Assembly: GCA_947492375.1 (NCBI GenBank)
Contig: CANLMI010000003.1
Span: forward strand, 1-64,000
DNA length: 64,000 nt
Source: an uncultured Kordiimonas sp.
GTDB taxonomy: Bacteria; Pseudomonadota; Alphaproteobacteria; Sphingomonadales; Kordiimonadaceae
Direction of reading: 5' to 3'
The translations under genes and the position numbers were made by a program. The notes under the pieces are model-generated. The model was not told where the DNA came from. It was given only the letters and a program-made list of their open reading frames with translations, and ran no database searches. The number at the start of each line of letters is the position of its first letter. The stretch's first letter is position 1. Positions 8,426-16,794 of this stretch are shown here, in pieces.

Positions 8426-8766
8426 ATTATGACGATAGGCGCAGTGATCTTTTATTCAAGGTCACTGGCGCGAGTTGAAAGGTCAATGACCTTGCTTCGT
8501 GTATTTTGAATAAGCTTCGCTTAAAGAAGAGCGCAAGATGTGTGCTGGTAGTACCAGCACCTCTTGGAAAGAGGGACATGCTGTCCCCCGTTTCATCCCC
8601 CATGCTAAAATATTGCTAAACGATTATAAAACAATATTTTTGTAATTAAAACTGATAGGAATCATACAATTAACTATGAGTAAATTAAAAAAATAATCTA
8701 TAGGGTGTAAAAATGTTCCAAAGAAGTTTAACATTTATGAATCAAAAATTAATAGCGTTTTAGCAT
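8426..8766. other. Boundary region between lipoprotein gene and defence cassette
   Basis: No gene is seen. The first part contains several hairpins (8542-8587); from about 8600 the composition turns sharply AT-rich and stays so through the cassette that begins at 8767. This looks like a junction between DNA of different origin. Confidence 0.5.
8542..8587. repeat. Three adjacent hairpins
   Basis: GTGCTGGTA-G-TACCAGCAC (8542-8560), CTCTT-GGA-AAGAG (~8561-8573) and GGGACA-TGC-TGTCCC (8573-8587) follow one another without gaps. They mark the left edge of the AT-rich cassette. They could end transcription of the lipoprotein gene or be a recombination end; no long T-run follows. Confidence 0.5.
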
Positions 8767-11460
8767 ATGAAAAATTGTTTGGTTTTAGTACAGCATCGAG
8801 ATGAAAAAAGTTCGTACAATGATTTTGTAGGGAAGTTTTATCATTTTCCGGGAAATCAATCTAAATCGTATCTCAGACAGTTTGATAAACTACCAATTGA
8901 ATTTGTGTATTATGAGCCAACATCTAATGGTGGGCAGGGTGAATATTTCGGATATGGCATAATTAATAAAAAACCATTCGCTGATAAACGCGAAGAAGGT
9001 TTCTATTTTGTTGAGGTTGATGAGTACAAGCCGTTCGCAAAACCAGTACCGTATAAAGATACGTCGGGCGAACTAATAGAGAAAGATAACCCGCACTACA
9101 ATTCTCAAAATGCAGTTAGAAAAATTCCTCCAAAGTTGTTAGAGGAGGTTTGTTTGGATGGAGAGATCCAATTAAATTTTAAAGCTGATGCACATCTAAT
9201 TAAAGTTCTTGGTGAACAGCTTATAGCTTCCGAAAAAGTTGGTGTTCTTGAACTAATAAAGAATGCATATGACGCTCATGCGACTGAATGTGTAGTTAAG
9301 ATTGAGAAATCTCCTGACTTACCTAAGATTGATGACGTTTATTATACCTACCCAGAATTGCCAGGGCCTGTCATTTTAATTGAAGACAATGGAACAGGGA
9401 TGTCACGGGAGGCTCTTGAAAAAGGGTGGTTGCGCCCTGCTTCAACGATCAAAACAAATATTAAAGAGCAGCTTAAAGAGGAAAGAAAAAAAGCCCTAGA
9501 AAAGGGATCATTAGCATCGTATGAGAGTCTTGTAAAAGAGTTAAAAAAAGCAAATCACAACCGCATACCTTTAGGGGAGAAAGGTGTTGGTAGATTTGCT
9601 ACTCACCGACTTGGCCAGTATCTAATCATTAAAACAAAAATAGCGGATTTAGATTATGAATACTTGTTGGAAATAGATTGGAATTTATTTGATAAATATT
9701 CAGATAAAGGTATCGACCTTCAATCGATTGGAGTCAGTTTAAAACGTCAAGCCCCTTCGAGAAGCTACGGCCCCACAAATTCTGGAACGCAAATTATTAT
9801 TTATGGTGGCAAAGAAGAGTTTGAGTGGAATGAGCGACAAATTAGAGACCTGAATAGGTCTATTCTTCAATTAAATTCTCCAAACCCAAACCCTGAAGCA
9901 ATTAAGAATGTTTTTCATGCAAAATTAGAAGCCCCTCAAGTTCTAGACCTACAGACTTCGATTGATAATGCGTTTACACCTTCTTTTGAGTTTTTTGGTC
10001 TGGTCGATGAACAAGGTGTAATGGATTATACTCTCAGTTTTACTCCTCCTAGAAGTGAACCTATGACTGCAGAGGAGACTAGTGACACTTTTGATCTGAA
10101 ATCTGGAAATAAGCTGTATTGGAATGAACGTAGTGTTCAGAGAACTGAATGCGGTCCTTTTTATATACATTTAAAGTTATGGTATCGGAGAAAACCTTGG
10201 GTATCTGGACCAGAAAGCAAAGACTTTCTCAATTTACTGGAAAGTTTTGGTGGTATCGCAATATATCGCGATGGAATAAATATTTTTCCAGCTGAATGGG
10301 GCGCTCAAAATGATTGGCTAGGGCTTTCTAAGGAGCATGTAAAACAAGGAGACCGCTTTTCTTATTACAATATGCTTGGAAATATTGAAATTGATCAAGG
10401 CAATAATCTAAACCTTACAGATAAGACTAATCGCGAAGGCTTAATTGAAAATAAAGCTTACCGGGATATGCAAGAGCTTCTGAAAGTTATGCTCGGCACT
10501 ATCGTTCTACAAAAATGGAGAGGGAAGAGAGATGAGCATACTAAGCTTACAAAAGATATTGTAAGAGATCCTAAGGTTTTAAAAGAATACGCTAAACAGT
10601 CTTTAGGTATCACTACTAAGATTCAAGAGAATTACCCAGTAGAAAAAGATCCTTTTGATATTTTAGGGCCTCTTGGAAATGACCCTGTTGTAAGAGAAGA
10701 GCAAATAATAAACCTGAATCGTTCTCTTAAGGCTATGCAAGATAGTTTGAAGTTGATTGAGGAATCTCAAGAAATGCTTACAGAGCAAGCTGGATATGGC
10801 TTGGCAATCGCGTCCTCCGTGCATGAAATTAATAAAATTACATCAAATTTTTATCATGGAATTAACGAAGTCCTTAAAAAGGAAAAGTTTGATCCAGATA
10901 GATTAATAGCGCTGCGGGATTCTTCATCATCTTTAAGATCTGAGTTGAAAAGACTTGCTCCTTTAAGAGCTCTAAGAAACGAACAAAAACAAGAAATGAA
11001 GATATCTAGGCCAATTAGTTATGCATTAGATGTGTATAGAAGCCGGCTAACTAAACTAAATGTTAAAATTGAATTTGATAAACAACAAGATTTTCAGATA
11101 TATGCTCGTTATGGGGCTATAGTTCAGATTTTCACAAACTTAATTGATAATGCATATTACTGGATAGATACGGTTGATACTGAAAGACGTATCACTATTA
11201 AGATAGATTCTAAGTATCGGACTGTTGTTTTTGCAGATACTGGCCCAGGTATTCATGATTCAATGATGCCGCACTTATTTAAGCCTGGCTATAGCATGAA
11301 GATCCCGCCTAGTGGCCTCGGGTTGTACATTAGCAAGCACTATATGCAGGACATGAAAGGGGATTTGCAACTTCTAGCAAACCCTAAGTTTAGAATCGAA
11401 GATATGCCTGGAGCACAATTTTTATTAGATTTTCAGAAAGTTAAAGAAAGTAAAGTTTGA
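8767..11460 (+). CDS. PUA/EVE-like + GHKL ATPase + histidine-kinase protein
   Basis: An 897-aa multidomain protein. Residues ~1-115 (FVGKFYHFPGNQSKSYL, FVYYEPTSNGGQGEYFGYG, YKPFAKPVPYKD) resemble the PUA/EVE-like N-terminal domain of some HNH restriction proteins, a fold tied to modified-base recognition. Residues ~145-400 form a MORC/MutL-type GHKL ATPase: N-box VLELIKNAYDA (E162, N166, D169), G1 EDNGTGM (206-212), G2 GEKGVGRFATHRLG (~270). A histidine-kinase transmitter follows: H-box-like SSVHEINKI (His686), N-box TNLIDNAYYWI (~790), G1 DTGPGI (824-829), G2 SGLGLYI. No membrane segment, so it is cytosolic. The stop overlaps the next start (TGATG). Probable sensor kinase of the following receiver protein. 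Confidence 0.75.
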   Translation: MKNCLVLVQHRDEKSSYNDFVGKFYHFPGNQSKSYLRQFDKLPIEFVYYEPTSNGGQGEYFGYGIINKKPFADKREEGFYFVEVDEYKPFAKPVPYKDTSGELIEKDNPHYNSQNAVRKIPPKLLEEVCLDGEIQLNFKADAHLIKVLGEQLIASEKVGVLELIKNAYDAHATECVVKIEKSPDLPKIDDVYYTYPELPGPVILIEDNGTGMSREALEKGWLRPASTIKTNIKEQLKEERKKALEKGSLASYESLVKELKKANHNRIPLGEKGVGRFATHRLGQYLIIKTKIADLDYEYLLEIDWNLFDKYSDKGIDLQSIGVSLKRQAPSRSYGPTNSGTQIIIYGGKEEFEWNERQIRDLNRSILQLNSPNPNPEAIKNVFHAKLEAPQVLDLQTSIDNAFTPSFEFFGLVDEQGVMDYTLSFTPPRSEPMTAEETSDTFDLKSGNKLYWNERSVQRTECGPFYIHLKLWYRRKPWVSGPESKDFLNLLESFGGIAIYRDGINIFPAEWGAQNDWLGLSKEHVKQGDRFSYYNMLGNIEIDQGNNLNLTDKTNREGLIENKAYRDMQELLKVMLGTIVLQKWRGKRDEHTKLTKDIVRDPKVLKEYAKQSLGITTKIQENYPVEKDPFDILGPLGNDPVVREEQIINLNRSLKAMQDSLKLIEESQEMLTEQAGYGLAIASSVHEINKITSNFYHGINEVLKKEKFDPDRLIALRDSSSSLRSELKRLAPLRALRNEQKQEMKISRPISYALDVYRSRLTKLNVKIEFDKQQDFQIYARYGAIVQIFTNLIDNAYYWIDTVDTERRITIKIDSKYRTVVFADTGPGIHDSMMPHLFKPGYSMKIPPSGLGLYISKHYMQDMKGDLQLLANPKFRIEDMPGAQFLLDFQKVKESKV

Positions 11461-12995
11461 TGGGGAACAGTCTTTGCATCATTGATGATGGCTTCATGAA
11501 GCCAGCTACCGCGGCTCAGTTGGAACAACACAAATATTTCTCAAGCTCAACAATTGAGCTTTTCGCTTTAGAAAAAGATTTAAAAGAGAAATGGGATAAT
11601 GAACGGGCACTAAGATCATTATGTGAAAAATTATTGACCGATGAGGATGAAGCGGCCCAAAAAAAGTGGAATTTAACAGCTTTTTCTAACCCTGAATTTT
11701 TTAAAGAAACTTTTGAAGAAGAAAACTTTCGGTCTGATGTTCTGATTTTTGATTGGGAATATAATCAACTTCCTGATTTTGACCAAATTACATTTTTACG
11801 AGACATGCTTAAGAAAACCCATATGCATATATTTATTTTCTCGGGTCAGGATGCAGAAGAAAAGATAGAGAAATTACTTGAGGATGAGTTATCAGAATAT
11901 AAGGAAAAACGATTATCTTTCCTGAATAAAGATAATGAAGACAGTTATGATGAAGCTGCTAGAAAATTACATAGTAAGATTTCTGAGAAACAGGATAATA
12001 ATTTTTCATTTAAATTTGGAAAAGAACTCAGGAAAATAACAAACCAAAGCTTAGATGATGTGTTGCTTCATTTAAGTGAAATGGATATCGAGAAAATAAT
12101 AAAACATTTTGGCGAGAATGCTGACGAGCCCGTGGATACTGGCATGAAGGAGATGATCGGGGTTAAGATAAAAGACAAAGTTGCGGAATCGAAAAACTTT
12201 CAAGGCTTTTTAAAAAAAGCAAAGCTTGCAACCTATTCTAAAGTTGGCCAATTCGCTGAAACTATTTCTGAGAAGATTAAAAACGACATTATTAAGTCTC
12301 AGCTCCCGCATGATATCACTGGTGATAGTGATGGTGATGGTGATGGTGGTGATATTAACCTTCTAGAGAAGTTGTGGTCATATAGACTGTATCACCATAC
12401 AGATGATGGTTTTGTAAGGCCTGGCGACTTGATCAGAAAGTCTGGAGTTTATGATGGGGTTTTATACTTAGTTTTAACTGGACCATGTGATCTACATAGG
12501 TTTTGGAAAAATACTGGCCTAAGACTTAATGTTGTTGAGTTGTTAGATGTCGATGTTCATAAAGAACGAATTAAGCAGATTGCTGCGACTACAAATAATC
12601 TTAATAGTGATTATCGAAAAAAAATTGCCTCTGTAAGTTCACTAACTAATAGATCAAGTCTGAGTATGATTAATGGGGGGCCTGTATTTGTTCCATATGT
12701 CCCTTTTGATGAAGGGGCATCCAAAAAAGATTTTTTACTATTCCCTAAAAGTATAAATAACATTCAAATTGATATTCCAGATGCATTACAAGATATGCCG
12801 CCGAAGAAGAGAAAAGATATACCACTAAAATATGATCAATTTGACTATGACCTTGTATGTGCGGTAAGTGACCCATTTCTTAGTCCGTTGGTAGGTACAG
12901 TTATAAGTGATTTGTTTGGTTGGGGAGTGCCGGACTTCTCTCCAGATCTACATGAAAGTTTAGCAAAGAAAGCTCAAGGTATATTTAGTGCGTAG
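11460..12995 (+). CDS. Receiver-domain protein with large unassigned C-terminal part
   Basis: A 511-aa protein. Residues ~4-140 read as a response-regulator receiver: acidic pair at LCIIDDG (D9, D10), phospho-acceptor candidate in VLIFDWEYN (D98), Ser in IFIFSGQD (S128). A charged helical region follows, then a GDSDGDGDGG linker encoded by a GGTGAT-like tandem repeat (~12319-12352), then a C-terminal domain (~300-511; YDGVLYLVLTGPCDLHRFW, FDLVCAVSDPF-like segments) I cannot assign. No DNA-binding motif is visible, so the output is not ordinary transcription. It overlaps the kinase gene upstream and the methyltransferase gene downstream (8 bp), implying one translationally coupled operon. It is the presumed phosphorelay partner of the kinase. 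Confidence 0.65.
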   Translation: MGNSLCIIDDGFMKPATAAQLEQHKYFSSSTIELFALEKDLKEKWDNERALRSLCEKLLTDEDEAAQKKWNLTAFSNPEFFKETFEEENFRSDVLIFDWEYNQLPDFDQITFLRDMLKKTHMHIFIFSGQDAEEKIEKLLEDELSEYKEKRLSFLNKDNEDSYDEAARKLHSKISEKQDNNFSFKFGKELRKITNQSLDDVLLHLSEMDIEKIIKHFGENADEPVDTGMKEMIGVKIKDKVAESKNFQGFLKKAKLATYSKVGQFAETISEKIKNDIIKSQLPHDITGDSDGDGDGGDINLLEKLWSYRLYHHTDDGFVRPGDLIRKSGVYDGVLYLVLTGPCDLHRFWKNTGLRLNVVELLDVDVHKERIKQIAATTNNLNSDYRKKIASVSSLTNRSSLSMINGGPVFVPYVPFDEGASKKDFLLFPKSINNIQIDIPDALQDMPPKKRKDIPLKYDQFDYDLVCAVSDPFLSPLVGTVISDLFGWGVPDFSPDLHESLAKKAQGIFSA

Positions 12996-14019
12996 TCAAG
13001 TGTATAATAGTATTGATCTTTTTGCTGGGTGTGGTGGTCTAACTCAGGGTATGCATGATGCTGGTTTTAATACTGGTATTGCGGTTGAGTTAGAACACGA
13101 TGCTGCTAGGGCATATCGTTTAAATCACCCAGATACAGAAGTTATTCAAAAAGATATTCGTGCTATTGATGTATCTGAAATACGTGAAAAGGTCGGTGAT
13201 CAACAAATTCATTTGTTAGCTGGCTGTCCGCCTTGTCAGGGCTTTTCTTCAGTTCGGCGTTTGAACAAAAAGAGAAATGTTCGTGATGCTCGTAACAACT
13301 TAGTTCGAGAATATTTTAGAATGGTAAAAGAATTAAAGCCTTTAACCATTATGATGGAAAATGTACCAGGTTTGAAGGATTATTACCTATTCCAAGGGAT
13401 TGTCGATCAACTGGCAGAGCTAGGCTATAACCCCAAAGTTAAAATTGTTAATGTGAAGGATTATGGTGTTCCACAACGCAGACGTCGTTTGGTAATGGTC
13501 GGTTCATTGTTGGGTGATATTCAGGTTGCCGATGGTAATGAACAAGGTGTGACTGTGAGACAAACAATTGAACACCTTGAAAGACCAAGTAAAACCAAGG
13601 ACGAAGCTCATAAAATTGTTGCCCGACATACTCCAGCAGTTATGGAGCGTATTAAATTAACGCCTAAGAATGGTGGGAGTTGGAAAGATTTACCTGAAAA
13701 TTATATTTTAGAGTGTCATAAAGGTAAGAATGTAGGGTTCAATGATATTTATGGCCGGTTGCGTTGGGATGATTATTCTACGACGATTACTGGCGGATGT
13801 TTGAACCCATCGAAAGGGCGTTTTTTACACCCAGAACAAGACAGAGTTATCACACCTAGAGAAGCAGCACTTTTACAATCTTTTCCAAATGATTATAAAT
13901 TCCCCCTAGACATGCCTAAGCAGGCGATAGCTTTGATGATAGGGAATGCATTACCTCCCAAATTTAGCTATTGCCAATCCAAGAATATCGCTGACCACTT
14001 AGATAAATATTTAAGCTAA
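12988..14019 (+). CDS. DNA (cytosine-5-)-methyltransferase
   Basis: A 343-aa C5-methyltransferase transferring methyl from S-adenosylmethionine to cytosine in a DNA motif. Motif I is DLFAGCGGLTQGMHDAGF, motif IV GCPPCQGFSS with catalytic Cys83, motif VI MENVPG (E124), motif VIII VPQRRRRLVMVG, motif IX near REAALLQSFP, motif X LMIGNALPP. The target-recognition region lies between residues ~180 and 260, so specificity is not readable here. GTG start inside the preceding gene. Its 3' end overlaps the convergent vsr-like frame by a few bases. Pairing with Vsr suggests a Dcm-type system in which Vsr repairs T:G mismatches from deaminated 5-methylcytosine. Confidence 0.93.
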   Translation: MRSQVYNSIDLFAGCGGLTQGMHDAGFNTGIAVELEHDAARAYRLNHPDTEVIQKDIRAIDVSEIREKVGDQQIHLLAGCPPCQGFSSVRRLNKKRNVRDARNNLVREYFRMVKELKPLTIMMENVPGLKDYYLFQGIVDQLAELGYNPKVKIVNVKDYGVPQRRRRLVMVGSLLGDIQVADGNEQGVTVRQTIEHLERPSKTKDEAHKIVARHTPAVMERIKLTPKNGGSWKDLPENYILECHKGKNVGFNDIYGRLRWDDYSTTITGGCLNPSKGRFLHPEQDRVITPREAALLQSFPNDYKFPLDMPKQAIALMIGNALPPKFSYCQSKNIADHLDKYLS

Positions 14020-15968
14020 ATGTTTTGTTTCTTATCTAGATTTTGCAATTTTTTATAAAGAACTGCAGAGTCTTTAAGTTCACACTCCCAAACTGTTTTT
14101 ACTTTCCAACCTAGGTCTATTAATTGCTTTTGATTTTCAAGGTCTCTATTAATATTCTTCTTAATTTTAAGGCGCCAGAATTCTCTATTGCTACTAGGTA
14201 TGGTTCCTTTTCTACAATCATGGTGATGCCAAAAGCAACCATGGACGAAAATTATTGTTTTATATTTTGGTAAGCATATATCGGGTTTTCCAGGTAGATC
14301 ATTTCTATGTAGTCTAAAGCGATACCCCATGTTTTTGCCAAAACTGAATGACCGCTTTTTCATGGTGGTCATACCACAAAGATGCTCAGCATATTTAGCC
14401 GTCTCATAATCCCTTGAGCCAAAATACTGAAATACACCGGCATTCGATACAAACGTCTGCCAAGCCTTGTCACCATATAGCCGCATCAATTGCCCGAGGT
14501 CTTGTGTCAGTATCCAAAGCTGTACCCCAAGCCCTGCCATTGTGCCGTAGGCTGTCTCAATCAGTTCCAGTTTCTTGAGAGAGGCAAACTCATCCAATAT
14601 CACCCGAACAGGTGGCTTATCATGCTGGATTGGTGTTCTGGTTAGGTCAATTAGTGCAGATGTCACCATCAGGCGCAGCAAGCGGTGAAAGGTTGGTATC
14701 CGGTCAAGCGGCAGTGTCAGGTAAACGGTAATGCCTTTGTCACTGGTTTTGAGGTCTTTGAACTGGAAGTCTGATTGTTTCAGGCTTTCCCTGATCTTGG
14801 GACTATCAAGGAAGTGCGTGTTACTCTGTGCTGTCGACATGATGCTCGATAGTTCTTTGCCATGCTTTTGCAGGATACGCTGTGCAGCTCCTTCAATAGC
14901 AAGGTTATCGCTTACCGTCATTTTCAACAGGATTTCATCAAGTGTTCCGTCAAGATCATCATCGTCAGGGTTCTTGCGAGGTAGAGATAGTATATCCCGT
15001 ACCCTACCAAGATGCCTGTTCTCTGCTTCATCAGGATCAGTGACAACATGCAGAATAATGCCCTGAATAACAGCCTTGGCCTCATCCGACCAGAATGTGT
15101 CTTTACCAGCAGGGATAATCAAAGCATCCGCGAGCAGCATGGCATCGCTGGTAAGGTCAGGATCATCAGCTTTCAGGAAATCAAGAGGATTAAAGCCAGC
15201 AAGGTATTTTGCATCAACACCGTCACCGTATTTATCCGCTTCACAGGATACCGCCCATGGGTCGACCATATAAACCTGCTGACCTAACTCTATTCGTTTC
15301 GCAACTGTTCGGCGGGCATTCTCGCCTTTGGGGTCAATTACCAGAATGGATGAATTGGAACGCAGCAGGTTCGGGATAATAGCGGTCGCACCTTTACCTC
15401 GCCGCGTTGGTGCAACGGTAAGAGCGTGCATGTCACCGTCATAGATAACAGCATCTTCCTGCTTGTCATGTGTAAGGCCAAGGAACAGGCCGTTGCCAGC
15501 TTCTTTATCACCTAACAGTTCCCATTCCTTGAGATCATCGCGGGTTGCCCATCGGGACGTACCAAAGACATTCGGCAATACTGTTTTAGGAATGATCTTG
15601 AAGGTGGCCTTATTGAAGAGATAAGCAACAATGATGATGCCAGTTGCGAAGCCCATAATGCCTGTTATTGAGCTTGTAACGATAGCAACCCCAGAGCTTT
15701 CCCTGCTTCCGTCACCGATCAATATTAAAAATATAGTAATCCCTAAAAGTGCCCATTTACCGTAGCGGGAAAAGAGATGACGCATCACAAAATACAGTCC
15801 GGCAATGCTCATGCCGATCAGGAAGTTGGTCAATAGTGACGTTAGGGTTGGGACGGAAGCCGCAATTGGTTGACCATATTCACCCTTAAAACCAAATAGG
15901 ATGACAATGCTAAGTAATAGAGCCGTTATACCGCCAACCTGTACACGGCGGTTTTCTATAAATTCCAT
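14016..15968 (-). CDS. Chimeric ORF: truncated VirD4/TraG coupling protein fused to 5'-truncated Vsr
   Basis: Residues 1-~545 are a T4SS coupling protein: several N-terminal membrane segments, Walker A-like APTRRGKGAT, Walker B VILDEFASL, and ELIETAYGTMAGLGVQLWIL. It breaks off where relatives read LxGxTTxKxRS (here LCGMTTMKKRSFSFGKN). From residue 547 (14330) the frame continues as Vsr mismatch endonuclease: GYRFRLHRNDLPGKPDI (active-site Asp), FVHGCFWHHHDC (two catalytic His and a zinc Cys), then VKTVWECELK. The Vsr N-terminus, including the helix with the E. coli Glu25 equivalent, is missing. Start has AAGGA upstream. The fusion marks the right junction of the defence cassette inserted in the conjugation gene. 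Coupling-protein function is probably lost; Vsr activity is doubtful. Confidence 0.85.
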   Translation of the reverse strand: MEFIENRRVQVGGITALLLSIVILFGFKGEYGQPIAASVPTLTSLLTNFLIGMSIAGLYFVMRHLFSRYGKWALLGITIFLILIGDGSRESSGVAIVTSSITGIMGFATGIIIVAYLFNKATFKIIPKTVLPNVFGTSRWATRDDLKEWELLGDKEAGNGLFLGLTHDKQEDAVIYDGDMHALTVAPTRRGKGATAIIPNLLRSNSSILVIDPKGENARRTVAKRIELGQQVYMVDPWAVSCEADKYGDGVDAKYLAGFNPLDFLKADDPDLTSDAMLLADALIIPAGKDTFWSDEAKAVIQGIILHVVTDPDEAENRHLGRVRDILSLPRKNPDDDDLDGTLDEILLKMTVSDNLAIEGAAQRILQKHGKELSSIMSTAQSNTHFLDSPKIRESLKQSDFQFKDLKTSDKGITVYLTLPLDRIPTFHRLLRLMVTSALIDLTRTPIQHDKPPVRVILDEFASLKKLELIETAYGTMAGLGVQLWILTQDLGQLMRLYGDKAWQTFVSNAGVFQYFGSRDYETAKYAEHLCGMTTMKKRSFSFGKNMGYRFRLHRNDLPGKPDICLPKYKTIIFVHGCFWHHHDCRKGTIPSSNREFWRLKIKKNINRDLENQKQLIDLGWKVKTVWECELKDSAVLYKKLQNLDKKQNI

Positions 15969-16293
15969 AGAGTAATATCCTTATAACGAGTATGAATACT
16001 CTCTATAAGAATGTGCGTAATGAGATAGAAAACACAAAGCCGTTAGCCAGTACAATACGGATGAATGGCTATGAATAGCCGCTTTTATTGTCCTGATACT
16101 TGGGGCATTGCCCCGAGCGCACTTCATAAAAAACCATACATCACAGATCATTTCGTAATCGGTTCCCCCAAAAGGTTTCCCCCAATTACGAAGATGATCT
16201 TGCGCAGCTTTTTCCTTCCGTTTGCACCCCCACGTCTCGGCGAGGCCAAGGGTTACAGACGCAACCCATTATTGATTTAAGAAGGAAAAGAAA
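15969..16293. other. Gap between coupling-protein gene and J-domain gene
   Basis: Divergent promoter region for the coupling-protein and J-domain genes. It holds the inverted repeat at 16146-16199. A 71-codon frame is present but does not look like a gene. Confidence 0.45.
16146..16199. repeat. Inverted repeat, oriT candidate
   Basis: GATCATTTCGTAAT (16146-16159) pairs with ATTACGAAGATGATC (16185-16199) with one bulge. The spacer contains two pyrimidine runs (GGTTCCCCC, GGTTTCCCCC). It lies in a non-coding gap inside the mobilisation region, where an origin of transfer would be expected. No nic consensus was recognised. Confidence 0.4.
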
Positions 16294-16779
16294 ATGACCC
16301 CATATGACGCAGCAAAAATCCTTGGTTTGAGCGGTGAGATTACCCCAGAGTTAGCCAAACAGGCACACCGGAAAGCCTGTAAGAAATATCATCCAGATAT
16401 TAACCCCGCAGGAGAAGAAATGATGAAGCTGGTGAATGAAGCCTACAGCATCCTGCAAGACTTCACAGGCAATGTCAGGGAACAACAAACCGAATACGGC
16501 GAACAGTTAAACGATGCCCTCAATGCAATCCTGAACCTGTCAGGTCTATTCATTGAAATATGCGGGGCATGGATTTGGGTATCAGGAAACACGATAGCTC
16601 ATAAAAACATCTTGAAAGCATCTGGTTTCAAGTGGGCGCATAAAAAGAAAGCATGGTATTTCAGGCCGGAGCAATATCGCAGCAAAGGGCGTGGTCAATC
16701 TTCAATGGATGATATCAGGGAGAAATACGGCAGCAACAGGCCAAAAGGTATGGGGCATGATAGATTGCAAGCATCTTGA
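16294..16779 (+). CDS. J-domain (DnaJ-like) protein
   Basis: A 161-aa protein. Residues ~1-65 are a J-domain with the HPD motif (KACKKYHPDINPAG) and the helix LVNEAYSILQ, which stimulates Hsp70-type ATPases. The C-terminal part (WIWVSGNTIAHKNILKAS, FKWAHKKKAWYFRPEQY) is a conserved-looking add-on found in plasmid- and phage-borne J proteins, with no zinc fingers. AAGGAAAA precedes the ATG. Genes of this type are common near transfer and replication modules of alphaproteobacterial elements; it may recruit host DnaK to an element-encoded complex. Confidence 0.8.
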   Translation: MTPYDAAKILGLSGEITPELAKQAHRKACKKYHPDINPAGEEMMKLVNEAYSILQDFTGNVREQQTEYGEQLNDALNAILNLSGLFIEICGAWIWVSGNTIAHKNILKASGFKWAHKKKAWYFRPEQYRSKGRGQSSMDDIREKYGSNRPKGMGHDRLQAS

Positions 16780-16794
16780 GAGGGGCTTTCCCTC

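Noticed and set aside
16065-16280. A 71-codon frame before the J-domain gene
   Set aside because: Composition is not protein-like, it spans the inverted repeat at 16146-16199, and no ribosome-binding site is present.
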